NCBI GenBank assembly: GCA_023413645.1
Contig: JAEZPN010000049.1
Coordinates: 1-26,794 of the forward strand
Length of the DNA stretch: 26,794 nucleotides
DNA from: Bacteroidota bacterium
GTDB lineage: Bacteria; Bacteroidota; Bacteroidia; Bacteroidales; Rikenellaceae
Direction: 5' to 3'
Below the pieces are notes generated by a model. It searched no databases. It worked only from the letters and a program-made list of their open reading frames with translations, and was not told where the DNA came from. Positions 1-8,940 of the stretch are shown in pieces. Numbering within the stretch: the stretch's first letter is position 1; each line of letters opens with the position of its first letter. Made by a program: the position numbers and the translations under genes.

Positions 1-2
1 TC

Positions 3-1814
3 GCGGAGTTACCACCAGTATCTACCGAGCAGTGGGAGGCCGTTATCACAACTGACCTTAAGGGCGCAGACTACGAGCGCAAATTGGTATGGAAGACCGG
101 TGAGGGATTCAATGTACGTCCCTACTACCGTGCTGAGAACCTCGCAGAGGTAAAGTATCTTGGTGCGGAGGCTGGTGAGTTCCCCTTCGTACGTGGTGTC
201 TCTAAGGACAACACATGGCGCGTACACCAGACTATCTCTGTTGAGTGCGCAAAGGCTGCTAACGAGGAGGCTCTTAAACTTCTTAACTCGGGTGTTGACT
301 CACTCGGTTTCTGCTTCTGCAAGGCTTGCGCTTGCGAGGTAGATGTTGATGCACTTTTGAAGGACATCGTTCCTACAGCTGTTGAGCTCACATTCTGCGG
401 TTCAAACGCTGAGGGTCTTGCAACTTTGGCTGAGAAGGTTCTCGCTAAGTATGCTAACGAGCCTAAGGACGAGCTTCGTCTTAACTTCTGCATCGATCCT
501 ATCGTTAAGGGTCTCTCAGTAGAGGGTGCTCTTGCTGACGATGCGTTCGAGGCTATCGCAAAGCTTGTTAAGGCTACTGCTGACTACAAGCGCGTGAAGG
601 TTGTAAACGTTGCAGGTGCTACATTCTCTAACGCTGGTTCTACTATCGTTGAGGAGCTCGCATTCACTCTCTCTGCAGCACACGAGTACCTCGTGAAGCT
701 TATGGAGAAGGGTCTCACTATCGATGAGGTTGCACGTAAGATTCGCTTCACATTTGCTGTTACTGCAAACTACTTCCTTGAGATGGCTAAGTTCCGTGCA
801 GCACGTATGCTCTGGGCTAACATCGTTAAGGCTTACAACCCAACTAAGGATTGCTCATGCAAGATGGTGGCTCACGCCGTAACTTCTACATGGAACCAGA
901 CTGTTTACGATCCTTATGTAAACATGTTGCGTGGTACTACCGAGGCTATGTCAGCAGCTATCGCTGGTGTACACTCACTCGAGGTATTGCCATTTGATTA
1001 CTGCTTCGAGGCTCCCACTGAGTTCTCAAAGCGTATCGCTCGCAACGCACAGCTCCTCTTGAAGAAGGAGTCACACTTCGATCAGGTTATCGACCCTGCA
1101 GGTGGTTCATACTACATCGAGTCGCTCACAACAAGCATCGCAAACGAGGCTTGGGCATTGTTCCGCGAGATCGAGGAGAAGGGTGGCTACATCGCAGCAT
1201 TCAACGAGGGCTTCGTAGTAGCTCGCGTCAAGGCTTCTGCTGAGGCTAAGGACAAGAGCATCGCTACACGTCGTCTCATCTTGCTCGGCGCTAACCAGTA
1301 TCCTAACTTCACTGAGGTTGCTGACAAGGAGATTTGCGAGTGCAAGGTAACTCGTAAGGCTGCTGAGGGCAACGTTCTCGTACCTTACCGTGGTGCTATG
1401 GCATTCGAGGCTATGCGTATGAAGGTTGACCGCTCAGGCAAGACTCCTAAGGCGTTCATGCTCACTTGCGGCACACTTGGTATGGCACGTGCGCGCGCAC
1501 AGTTCTCATGTAACTTCTTCGCTTGTGCAGGTATCCGCGTTGAGGATAACACATTCTTCAAGAGCGTTGAGGAGGGTGTTGAGGCAGCGTTGGCATCTAA
1601 GGCAGAGATCGTTGTTGTATGTGCATCTGACGACGACTACGCAACTGTTGCACCACGCGTTAAGGAGCTCCTCGGCGACAAGGCTATCCTCGTTGTTGCA
1701 GGTGCACCCGCATGCGCAGCAGAGCTTGAGGCTCAGGGCATCAACAACTTCATCAACGTCAAGAGCAACGTCCTCGAGACTTTGAAGGACTACTTAAACA
1801 AGTTGGGCATCTAA
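3..1814 (+). CDS. mutA: Methylmalonyl-CoA mutase small (beta) subunit, 5' end cut off
   Basis: Partner of the catalytic large subunit in the B12-dependent interconversion of succinyl-CoA and methylmalonyl-CoA, a cytoplasmic step towards propionate. The frame is open from base 3 (ELPPVSTEQWEAVITTDLKG, typical of the MutA N-terminus), so the TTG at 84 is not the start; about ten residues are probably missing upstream. 603 residues are visible: a TIM-barrel domain (FNVRPYYRAE, DPAGGSYYIESLT) and a C-terminal flavodoxin-like domain (GTLGMARARAQFSCNFFACA to the end). As known for small subunits, the cobalamin motif DxHxxG is absent, so this chain is structural. It is unusually rich in cysteine, with several C-x-C pairs (see findings). 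mutB starts 12 bases after its stop. Strongly biased codon use (GAG, AAG, CGT) suggests high expression. Its promoter lies outside the window. Confidence 0.96.
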   Translation, partial: AELPPVSTEQWEAVITTDLKGADYERKLVWKTGEGFNVRPYYRAENLAEVKYLGAEAGEFPFVRGVSKDNTWRVHQTISVECAKAANEEALKLLNSGVDSLGFCFCKACACEVDVDALLKDIVPTAVELTFCGSNAEGLATLAEKVLAKYANEPKDELRLNFCIDPIVKGLSVEGALADDAFEAIAKLVKATADYKRVKVVNVAGATFSNAGSTIVEELAFTLSAAHEYLVKLMEKGLTIDEVARKIRFTFAVTANYFLEMAKFRAARMLWANIVKAYNPTKDCSCKMVAHAVTSTWNQTVYDPYVNMLRGTTEAMSAAIAGVHSLEVLPFDYCFEAPTEFSKRIARNAQLLLKKESHFDQVIDPAGGSYYIESLTTSIANEAWALFREIEEKGGYIAAFNEGFVVARVKASAEAKDKSIATRRLILLGANQYPNFTEVADKEICECKVTRKAAEGNVLVPYRGAMAFEAMRMKVDRSGKTPKAFMLTCGTLGMARARAQFSCNFFACAGIRVEDNTFFKSVEEGVEAALASKAEIVVVCASDDDYATVAPRVKELLGDKAILVVAGAPACAAELEAQGINNFINVKSNVLETLKDYLNKLGI

Positions 1815-1826
1815 TCAGTTACAGCT

Positions 1827-3953
1827 ATGAGAGCAAAATTTTCAGATCTAGAATATAAGGCTGCAGCCACTGAGTGCTGCACCAAGAAGAACGCTCCCAA
1901 GGAGGATTGGTTGACTGCCGAGCGTATCCCTGTAAAGGAGAACTACACGGCTGCCGACCTCGAGGGCATGGAGCACTTGAACTATGCAGCAGGTATCGCA
2001 CCCTTCCTTCGCGGTCCCTACTCAACAATGTATGTAATGCGTCCTTGGACTATTCGTCAGTATGCAGGTTTCTCTACAGCTGAGGAGTCTAACGCATTCT
2101 ATCGCCGTAACCTCGCAGCAGGTCAGAAGGGTCTTTCAGTAGCGTTTGACCTTGCTACACACCGTGGCTACGACGCTGACCACCCACGTGTAGTTGGTGA
2201 CGTAGGTAAGGCAGGTGTATCTATCTGCTCTGTAGAGGATATGAAGGTGTTGTTCAATGGTATTCCATTGGACCAGATGTCAGTATCTATGACTATGAAC
2301 GGTGCCGTACTTCCCGTATTGGCATTCTACATCGTTGCAGGTTTGGAGCAGGGTTGCACCCTCGACCAGCTCGCTGGTACAATCCAGAACGATATCTTGA
2401 AGGAGTTCATGGTGCGTAACACCTACATCTACCCACCCGAGTTCTCAATGAAGATTATCGCTGATATCTTCGAGTACACATCTAAGAACATGCCTAAGTT
2501 CAACTCTATCTCTATCTCTGGTTACCACATGCAGGAGGCAGGTGCAACAGCAGATATCGAGTTGGCTTACACATTGGCAGACGGTCTCGAGTACTTGCGC
2601 GCAGGTATCAACGCAGGTATGTCAATCGACGCCTTCGCACCCCGCTTGTCATTCTTCTGGGCTATCGGCATGAACCACTTCATGGAGATCGCTAAGATGC
2701 GTGCAGCACGTTTGTTGTGGGCAAAGATCGTTAAGCAGTTCGAGCCTAAGAACACTAAGTCTTTGGCATTGCGTACTCACTCTCAGACTTCAGGTTGGTC
2801 ACTCACTGAGCAGGATCCATTCAACAACGTAGCACGTACAGCTATCGAGGCTATGGGTGCAGCTTTGGGTCACACTCAGTCATTGCACACCAACGCTTTG
2901 GATGAGGCTATCGCACTTCCTACTGACTTCTCGGCTCGTATCGCACGTAACACTCAGATCTACATCCAGGAGGAGACTAACGTATGTCGTTCAGCCGATC
3001 CATGGGCAGGTTCATACTACGTAGAGGCTCTTACACACGAGATCGCTCACAAGGCTTGGGAGCACATCCAGGAGATCGAGCAGCTCGGTGGTATGGCTAA
3101 GGCTATCGAGACAGGTATTCCTAAGCTCCGTATCGAGGAGGCTGCAGCACGTAAGCAGGCTCGCATCGACTCAGGCGTTGAGACTATCATCGGCGTTAAC
3201 GAGTACCGTTTGGAGAAGGAGGCACCTATCGACATCTTGGCTGTAGACAACACAGCAGTTCGTGAGAGCCAGGTTAAGCGTTTGCAGGAGCTCCGTGCTA
3301 ACCGTGACAACGCAGCTGTTGAGGCAGCATTGGCAGCAATCACTGAGTGCGTACGCACAGGTGAGGGCAACTTGCTCGCATTGGCAGTTGAGGCGGCTAA
3401 GGTTCGCGCATCACTCGGTGAGATCTCTGACGCTTGCGAGAAGATCGTAGGTCGCTATAAGGCAGTTATTCGTTTGAACTCAGGTGTATATTCAGCAGAG
3501 GTGAAATCAGATTCAGCATTCGAGAAGGCAAAGCAGATGTGTGCTGACTTTGCTAAGAAGGAGGGCCGTCAGCCCCGTATTATGATCGCTAAGTTGGGCC
3601 AGGATGGTCACGACCGTGGTGCTAAGGTTGTAGCTACAGGTTATGCAGACCTCGGCTTCGACGTAGATATGGGTCCTTTGTTCCAGACTCCCGAGGAGGC
3701 TGCAAAGCAGGCTGTTGAGAATGACGTACACGTTGTAGGTGTATCATCACTTGCAGCGGGTCACCTCACCCTCGTTCCCCAGATCATCGCTGAGCTCAAG
3801 AAGTTGGGCCGCGAGGATATCGTAGTTGTAGTAGGTGGTGTTATCCCCGCACAGGACTACGATCAGTTGTATAAGGATGGTGCTGCGGCTATCTTCGGCC
3901 CTGGTACTCCCGTTGCAACTGCAGCTATCAAGATGCTCGAGATCCTCGGCTAA
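1827..3953 (+). CDS. mutB: Methylmalonyl-CoA mutase large (alpha, catalytic) subunit
   Basis: Catalytic, adenosylcobalamin-binding chain of methylmalonyl-CoA mutase. 708 residues, close to the usual length. The N-terminal TIM barrel carries RPWTIRQYAGFSTAEESN (72-89) with Y79, R197 in VRNTYIYPP, and H234 in SGYHMQEAGATAD; by alignment from memory these match the substrate-binding Tyr89, Arg207 and His244 of the Propionibacterium enzyme. The C-terminal B12 domain has GQDGHDRGAKVVATGYADLG, in which D593-x-H595-x-x-G598 supplies the lower cobalt ligand. The gene follows mutA by 12 bases and is followed by a strong terminator, so mutAB form the end of an operon. No meaB or epimerase gene is seen here; they may lie upstream or elsewhere. 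Confidence 0.98.
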   Translation: MRAKFSDLEYKAAATECCTKKNAPKEDWLTAERIPVKENYTAADLEGMEHLNYAAGIAPFLRGPYSTMYVMRPWTIRQYAGFSTAEESNAFYRRNLAAGQKGLSVAFDLATHRGYDADHPRVVGDVGKAGVSICSVEDMKVLFNGIPLDQMSVSMTMNGAVLPVLAFYIVAGLEQGCTLDQLAGTIQNDILKEFMVRNTYIYPPEFSMKIIADIFEYTSKNMPKFNSISISGYHMQEAGATADIELAYTLADGLEYLRAGINAGMSIDAFAPRLSFFWAIGMNHFMEIAKMRAARLLWAKIVKQFEPKNTKSLALRTHSQTSGWSLTEQDPFNNVARTAIEAMGAALGHTQSLHTNALDEAIALPTDFSARIARNTQIYIQEETNVCRSADPWAGSYYVEALTHEIAHKAWEHIQEIEQLGGMAKAIETGIPKLRIEEAAARKQARIDSGVETIIGVNEYRLEKEAPIDILAVDNTAVRESQVKRLQELRANRDNAAVEAALAAITECVRTGEGNLLALAVEAAKVRASLGEISDACEKIVGRYKAVIRLNSGVYSAEVKSDSAFEKAKQMCADFAKKEGRQPRIMIAKLGQDGHDRGAKVVATGYADLGFDVDMGPLFQTPEEAAKQAVENDVHVVGVSSLAAGHLTLVPQIIAELKKLGREDIVVVVGGVIPAQDYDQLYKDGAAAIFGPGTPVATAAIKMLEILG

Positions 3954-3979
3954 TTGATACGGGTTCTACCCACGTATTG

Positions 3980-4008
3980 AGAGCTCTGCTTCGGCAGGGC
4001 TCTTTTTG
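3980..4008 (+). terminator. Rho-independent terminator of mutAB
   Basis: A 10-bp stem with one G-U pair (AGAGCTCTGC / GCAGGGCTCT) closes a TTCG tetraloop at 3990-3993 and runs into TTTTT. It lies 26 bases after the mutB stop. Confidence 0.93.
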
Positions 4009-4030
4009 TTTCAATGTGTAAAGCGTGAAC

Positions 4031-4061
4031 AAAAAAGATGCGGATAGAGTCTATCCGCATC
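4031..4061 (-). terminator. Rho-independent terminator of the acyl-CoA synthetase gene
   Basis: Perfect 11-bp inverted repeat GATGCGGATAG / CTATCCGCATC (4037-4047 and 4051-4061) with a 3-base loop. On the minus strand it is followed by TTTTTT (4036-4031). It lies 28 bases past the stop of the synthetase gene and back to back with the mutAB terminator. Confidence 0.9.
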
Positions 4062-4089
4062 CTATTTATAAACTGTTACGTCTATCTCC

Positions 4090-6000
4090 TTAGCCCAAGA
4101 TCTTCTTTATAGCAGAGATATTACGAGCGTTGTCGATAACCTTACCCTCGGGAGTGTAGGCGTGGGCAATGGCCTCGGCAAAGTGCTTCTCAACCTTGTT
4201 GCGCACAATCTTCATCGTGCTGTTCACAAGGCCATTCTGCTCGGTGAATGCCTCATCGGCAATAGCCACAACGGCGGGCACCCAGCGATCGGGGAACTCG
4301 TCAGCGTATGCACCACCAGTGCGATACTTTGCCACTTCCGCAGCAATAATCTTTGCCGCCTCGCTGTAGCGTGCCTCACCCTCAATACCACGCTCGTCGA
4401 GTGTGCGGTTAAGGTTCTCCTTAGAGGGCACGGCAAGGGCTATAGTATAGGGGTTCTGGTTGTTGTAGACGATAATCTGGTCGATATATGGCGACTTATC
4501 CACCATCGCCTCCTCCATACCCTCGGGGCTATACTTCTCGCCATCGCTCGAGATGAGGAGGCTCTTGAAGCGACCCAGGACGTAGAGGAAGTTATCCTTA
4601 GACATGTAACCCATATCGCCCGTATAGAGCCAGCCATCACGCACGGTGTCCGCTGTTGACTCGGGATTCTTCCAGTATCCCGCCATGACGTTCTCACCCT
4701 TGATTACAATCTCACCCTTCTGGCCTACGGGGAGCTCGCGGCCCTCCTCATCGAGAATCTTAATCTCGAGGGGACGAACAAGACGACCCGATGAGCCGAA
4801 GCGGTGGTTACGCTTCGAGGGGACATTTGTCGAGATTACGGGAGTAGCCTCCGAAAGGCCGTAACCCTGGAACATAGGGATGCCAATAGCGTAGAAGAAG
4901 CGCTGAAGTTCGCTATCGAGCAGCGCACCGCCACCGATGAAGAACTGCAATTCGCCACCAAAGGCCTCGCGCACCTTAGAGTAGAGAATCTTATCGAAGA
5001 GCGCTACGAGGGGCTTAAGCATCCAGCGCAAGCCCTTACCCTTAGAGTAGCCATCTGCCTGGTAGGCATACGACGTCTTAAGAGCGAAGTTAAAGAGGCG
5101 CTCTGTGGTCTTACCCTTCTTGCGGATAGATGTCTCGATGTTCTTACGGAAGTTCTTAGCAAGCGCAGGAACAGAGAGCAAGAAGTGTGGGCGCACCTCC
5201 TTTATATTAATAGGTATATTCTTAAGCGTCTCCATGGGTGTACGTCCCACCTCCGTCGTAGCCACCGAAGCACCACAGGCAATCATGATATAGAAGCCTA
5301 CGACGTGCGCGAAGCAGTGGTCGAGAGGTAGGATGATGAGCGTGCGCCATGTCGAGGGTATAGATACCACCGATAGCGCCTGCTCCACGTTTGCGGTGTA
5401 GTTGCGGTGTGTGAGCACCACACCCTTGGGGTCTGCCGTAGTACCCGAGGTATAGGTGATAGTGGCATAATCGTCGTTCTGAAGCGCACGACTGATAGCC
5501 ATAAACTCCTCCTCATGCTCCTTAAGATATTGCTCACCACACGCCTTAAGCGCCTCGAGAGTCTCAGCTATGGCGAGATCGCTCTCCACGTCGCCCCATA
5601 CGATGATATGCTCAAGGTCGGGGAGCTGGTCAACAATCTTCGACACCTTTGGCAGCTGGTTCTTCGACACGAAGAGTACCTTAACGTCGGCATGACGCAA
5701 GCGGAACAATAGGTCGTTAGCCTCCTCGAGCTTTATAGATAGAGGCACGCTCACAGCACCCGCATAGAGGAGACCGAGCTCCGAAATAATCCAGTTATTA
5801 CAACCCTCCGCGAGGATAGATACCCTATCGCCAGGCTTTACGCCAATGGCGGCAAGGCCAGCACCCGTCTTAAGCGCCTCAACCTTGGTCTGGGCATATG
5901 ATGTAGGTTCAAACTTGCCGTTATGCTTCTCCAAGAGAAACTCCTTATCGCCAAATTTTGCTACCGACTCCTCAAAGAGGTCAATAATAGTACGTTTCAT
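4090..6000 (-). CDS. Long-chain fatty acid--CoA ligase (AMP-forming)
   Basis: Adenylate-forming enzyme that activates a fatty acid with ATP and CoA, giving acyl-CoA, AMP and pyrophosphate. 636 residues with no signal peptide, hence cytoplasmic or bound to the inner membrane face. Core motifs are in order: P-loop YTSGTTADPKG (183-193), GYGLSEATP (379-387), YTGD (459-462), the hinge GRFKSLLISSDGEKYSPE (476-493) and a C-terminal lysine in NSTMKIVRNK (K597), the likely adenylation lysine. Length and the large C-terminal part fit FadD-like long-chain synthetases rather than short-chain ligases; the real substrate cannot be read from sequence. It starts 62 bases after the amylase stop. No TAnnTTTG motif lies in that gap, so it may be cotranscribed with the amylase gene. 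A clear terminator follows. Confidence 0.9.
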   Translation of the reverse strand: MKRTIIDLFEESVAKFGDKEFLLEKHNGKFEPTSYAQTKVEALKTGAGLAAIGVKPGDRVSILAEGCNNWIISELGLLYAGAVSVPLSIKLEEANDLLFRLRHADVKVLFVSKNQLPKVSKIVDQLPDLEHIIVWGDVESDLAIAETLEALKACGEQYLKEHEEEFMAISRALQNDDYATITYTSGTTADPKGVVLTHRNYTANVEQALSVVSIPSTWRTLIILPLDHCFAHVVGFYIMIACGASVATTEVGRTPMETLKNIPINIKEVRPHFLLSVPALAKNFRKNIETSIRKKGKTTERLFNFALKTSYAYQADGYSKGKGLRWMLKPLVALFDKILYSKVREAFGGELQFFIGGGALLDSELQRFFYAIGIPMFQGYGLSEATPVISTNVPSKRNHRFGSSGRLVRPLEIKILDEEGRELPVGQKGEIVIKGENVMAGYWKNPESTADTVRDGWLYTGDMGYMSKDNFLYVLGRFKSLLISSDGEKYSPEGMEEAMVDKSPYIDQIIVYNNQNPYTIALAVPSKENLNRTLDERGIEGEARYSEAAKIIAAEVAKYRTGGAYADEFPDRWVPAVVAIADEAFTEQNGLVNSTMKIVRNKVEKHFAEAIAHAYTPEGKVIDNARNISAIKKILG

Positions 6001-6018
6001 ACTTCATTATTTAGATAT

Positions 6019-6045
6019 GGGGCTACCGCGCGTAACGGTAACCCC
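6019..6045 (-). other. Intergenic hairpin between amylase and acyl-CoA synthetase genes
   Basis: Arms GGGGCTACCG and CGGTAACCCC pair over 9 of 10 positions around a 7-base loop. On the minus strand it lies between the amylase stop and the ligase start and has no T-run behind it. It is therefore more likely an RNA processing, stability or attenuation structure than a strong terminator. Confidence 0.55.
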
Positions 6046-6062
6046 ACATATATTATATTAGA

Positions 6063-8591
6063 CTACTCCTTAACCAATACGATGTAGTCGCTACCAGCCA
6101 AAGTGAATGTGTGTGTGCCATTCACCTGAACCTTCTCGCCTGTCATGAGGTTAGTCCACTCGCCAGGGTTGGGGTTATTGATGGTTGTTGACGACTCAGC
6201 ATTATTGAAGTTTGCAACAACGATAACCTTGTCCATCACGAGGGTCTTACCACCCATGTTGCCATCACCAACACTCCATGTGTGAACGGTTACCTCAGCC
6301 TGACCATAGTACTCCTCGTGGTCAGTACGCCATGAGATAATCTTTGACATAGCGTCGTAGAGAGCCTTGCGGTTAGCATCCTCGTAGTAGTTCCAGCGTA
6401 CGGGTTTGCGACCAGTACGGCCATTCTCCTCGATAGATACGTCGTAGCCGAGCTCACCAAACTGCCACATCATCTTAGGATATGGAGTGAGGAAGTGGAA
6501 GGCATATACCGCCTGGAGACGCTTTGTAAGCACATCCCAAGGCTTAGCCCATGACTGTGCGTACTTGATAGCATCGTATGCGATACGCTCCTCATCGTGA
6601 GTCTCTATGTTGTTGATGCGGCCCTTCTTGAAGTCAGAGAAGCTGCTCTTGCCGCCACCTGTGAAGCCGAGGACAGACTCCTTGTAGCCTCCACGCTGGT
6701 TGTTGTTCCAGCAGAGCGCGCCTACAGAGTTGTAGAGCTCGTTCTCCTCGCTCTGGTCACAGAAGTGCTCGAAAATGATATAGGCATCCTCATCTACGGC
6801 GCGGATAGTCTCGGCGTAGTGCTTCAAGATGCCGATACGCTGCGCTGAGTAGCCACCAGCATCGTAGTTACCAGGATTCTGAACGAAACCCTTAGTGAGG
6901 TCGAAGCGGAAACCATCGACGTTGTACTCCTCCATCCAGTACTCCAATACGTCGTCGATATACTCTACGGTGTACTGGTATGTGTGGTTGAAGTCGTGGA
7001 ATACGCTCCAGTTGTGGGGTGCGTCAACGTTGAAGAATGGGTTGTTCGAAGCAGTCTTGTTTGCACCACCATCCCACCACATCTTAGCGTAGGGGTGCTG
7101 GCCTGTAGCGTGGTTGAATACAACGTCTACGATAACTGCGATATCGCGCTTGTGGCACTCGTCGATGAAGGTCTTGTATGCCTCCTCAGTACCGTAAGCC
7201 TTGTCTGCTGCGAAGAAGAAGCATGGGTTGTAACCCCATGAGTCGTTACCATCGAACTCGTGGATAGGCATAAGCTCGATAGCGTTAACACCCAATGTCT
7301 CGAGGTAGTCGAGCTTAGCTGTCACAGCGTTGATTGAGCCCTCCTCGGTAAAGTCGCGGATAAGCAACTCATAGATTGCCAAAGAGTTCTCCGCAGGACG
7401 CTCATATGATGTAGCTGTCCATGTGAACTCTGCGGGGTTGAGTTCGAATACTGATACGATATCTGATGTGTACTCTGCGGGGTACTCCTTAAGGTTGGGG
7501 TATACCGAAGCGTCGATCCACTTGTCGTTCCATGGGTCGAGAATCTTTGTTGCGTAGGGGTCACCAATCTTGATTGTGCCATCAACGAGGTACTGGTAAC
7601 CATACTCAACGCCCTCCTCGAGGCCAGAGATTGTAATCCAGAAGTAGTCGCCATCTTTCTTCATCATAGAGGCGTTAGAGGGCGCATAGTTGTTGAAGTC
7701 GCCGAGCAATACAACCGACTGCTTGCCAGGAGCGAAGAGCACGAATGTAGCCTCGTTGCCATTTATTGTTACGCCATTCTTAGCATCTGCAGGACGTACA
7801 GCTGACTCTGTCTCGCCCAATACCGCTACGCTAATGCTCTCCTCAACGGTGTTGGTGCCATCAGTAGCAACAGCCTTGAATACTACGTCCTCAGGTGCTG
7901 TAGGAGCATATGTGTAAGAGAGTGTTGCACCACCAGTCTCAGCTACAGCAACGTCATTTTTGTAGAGTTTAACGTTTGTTGCAGCCTGCTGCTGAACCTG
8001 TACGGTGTACTCCTGGCCAACCTGAAGGATAGAACCATTTGCGGGAGAGATGATCTTCACTGAGAGGCCCTCAACAGCCAACTCCACGAAGATATCGTTA
8101 CCGTTATCCTTAACCTCGATAGATGAGTCTGCCGAGCGGAATACGAATGCGATGTGTGTAACCTTCTCGCTATCGGGCACGCCATACCAAGCGTGAACAC
8201 CGCCCTTGATTGTGTAGTGCCAGATGTTGTCACCCTTGCTCTCGAGCTTACACTCGGGGATGTTCTCACCCCACTCTGAGAGGACATACTTCCAGTCGCC
8301 AGTTGTTGTACTCTTGTCGGTAAGCACGCCAGTGTGAGCATACAACTCACCCTTGAAGTCCTCTGCTGCTGTGCCAGCAACATTGAGGATTACGGTGATA
8401 TCCTCTGTCATTGCCTCTGTTACGAAGGCTGGATCAGTAGAGATAAGAGGATAGTCCGAAGGGGTGTTTGAGGGAGGATTAGGGTTAACGGGATTGGGGT
8501 TAGGAGGCAAAATCATGCCTGGATCCTCGCCACATCCTACCATTACGATGACTGCAAAAAGCATCATCAAGAGTGAATGAAGTCTTTTCAT
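6063..8591 (-). CDS. Surface lipoprotein alpha-amylase: Ig-like, CBM48 and GH13 domains
   Basis: Predicted endo-acting hydrolase of alpha-1,4-glucans such as starch or glycogen. 842 residues. A signal peptide with lipobox MVGC gives lipid-anchored C20; the acidic residues right after it (C-G-E-D) match the Bacteroidetes surface-export signal, so display outside the cell is inferred. A Pro/Asn linker (about 24-46) is followed by a beta domain resembling the starch-binding modules of Bacteroides amylases (about 54-172), an Ig-like domain (178-257), CBM48 (about 266-352, VVLLGDFNNY) and the GH13 barrel (about 400-770). All four GH13 regions are visible: DVVFNH (489-494), GFRFDLTKG with nucleophile D564, IIFEHF with acid/base E608, and NIETHDEER with D666. 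A C-terminal beta domain ends the protein. No susC/susD pair is adjacent, so it stands outside a classical Sus locus. Confidence 0.93.
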   Translation of the reverse strand: MKRLHSLLMMLFAVIVMVGCGEDPGMILPPNPNPVNPNPPSNTPSDYPLISTDPAFVTEAMTEDITVILNVAGTAAEDFKGELYAHTGVLTDKSTTTGDWKYVLSEWGENIPECKLESKGDNIWHYTIKGGVHAWYGVPDSEKVTHIAFVFRSADSSIEVKDNGNDIFVELAVEGLSVKIISPANGSILQVGQEYTVQVQQQAATNVKLYKNDVAVAETGGATLSYTYAPTAPEDVVFKAVATDGTNTVEESISVAVLGETESAVRPADAKNGVTINGNEATFVLFAPGKQSVVLLGDFNNYAPSNASMMKKDGDYFWITISGLEEGVEYGYQYLVDGTIKIGDPYATKILDPWNDKWIDASVYPNLKEYPAEYTSDIVSVFELNPAEFTWTATSYERPAENSLAIYELLIRDFTEEGSINAVTAKLDYLETLGVNAIELMPIHEFDGNDSWGYNPCFFFAADKAYGTEEAYKTFIDECHKRDIAVIVDVVFNHATGQHPYAKMWWDGGANKTASNNPFFNVDAPHNWSVFHDFNHTYQYTVEYIDDVLEYWMEEYNVDGFRFDLTKGFVQNPGNYDAGGYSAQRIGILKHYAETIRAVDEDAYIIFEHFCDQSEENELYNSVGALCWNNNQRGGYKESVLGFTGGGKSSFSDFKKGRINNIETHDEERIAYDAIKYAQSWAKPWDVLTKRLQAVYAFHFLTPYPKMMWQFGELGYDVSIEENGRTGRKPVRWNYYEDANRKALYDAMSKIISWRTDHEEYYGQAEVTVHTWSVGDGNMGGKTLVMDKVIVVANFNNAESSTTINNPNPGEWTNLMTGEKVQVNGTHTFTLAGSDYIVLVKE

Positions 8592-8659
8592 TGTAATGCG
8601 GTTTTTATTGTGTAATTATTAATTGTCTCTCTTCTTAAGTATTCATGCACGCTCGCGCC

Positions 8660-8671
8660 TACGCATGCGTA
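8660..8671. promoter_or_regulatory. 12-bp palindrome in the amylase leader
   Basis: TACGCATGCGTA is its own reverse complement. It lies a few bases downstream of the expected amylase transcription start (about 8678), a position suited to an operator. No regulator can be named. Confidence 0.35.
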
Positions 8672-8683
8672 CACATAACGTCA

Positions 8684-8691
8684 CAAAGTTA
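8684..8691 (-). promoter_or_regulatory. Promoter -7 element of the amylase gene
   Basis: Reverse strand TAACTTTG is a full match to the Bacteroidetes -7 consensus TAnnTTTG, about 93 bases before the start codon. At the -33 distance there is no TTG (TTTCGG instead), which would fit an activator-dependent promoter. Confidence 0.55.
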
Positions 8692-8861
8692 GCATAAATA
8701 TCCGACATTCCGAAATCGAGACCACGAAAATTACTAGACGGCAGATTTTTCGAGCCGAATTGTACATTTTCAACGACGAATTAGCACATTACACACGCCA
8801 TTTAGGACACAATTAAACACTATTTTAACATTTGATTTTCAGCAAAAAAGAGTGTCACTTA

Positions 8862-8891
8862 TTGCAACTACCAAATATTTATGTACCTTTG
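8862..8891 (+). promoter_or_regulatory. Promoter of the HAF-repeat lipoprotein gene
   Basis: TTG (8862-8864), 19 bases, then TACCTTTG (8884-8891): both Bacteroidetes sigma-A elements at consensus spacing. Transcription would start near 8896, leaving an A-rich leader of about 45 bases. Confidence 0.85.
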
Positions 8892-8940
8892 CACCATACT
8901 AGACAGAAAAAAAAGGACACATTAAAACATTTTATTTTCT

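Larger units (their letters stand above)
8592..8940. other. 349-base divergent intergenic region
   Basis: No gene is seen. It holds the promoter of the amylase on the minus strand (-7 element 8684-8691) and that of the HAF-repeat lipoprotein on the plus strand (8862-8891), about 190 bases apart. A perfect 12-bp palindrome lies at 8660-8671. The AT-rich stretch 8692-8860 shows no further repeat or hairpin that I can support. Confidence 0.8.

Noticed and set aside
84..86. TTG as the start of mutA
   Set aside because: The frame is open upstream to base 3 and encodes conserved MutA N-terminal sequence, so the true start lies before the window.
4804..5331. Open frame of 175 codons on the plus strand inside the acyl-CoA synthetase
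   Set aside because: Antisense shadow of a gene with all family motifs; the protein is of low complexity and resembles no family. The same holds for the other long frames inside mutAB, the amylase, murA and the S41 gene.
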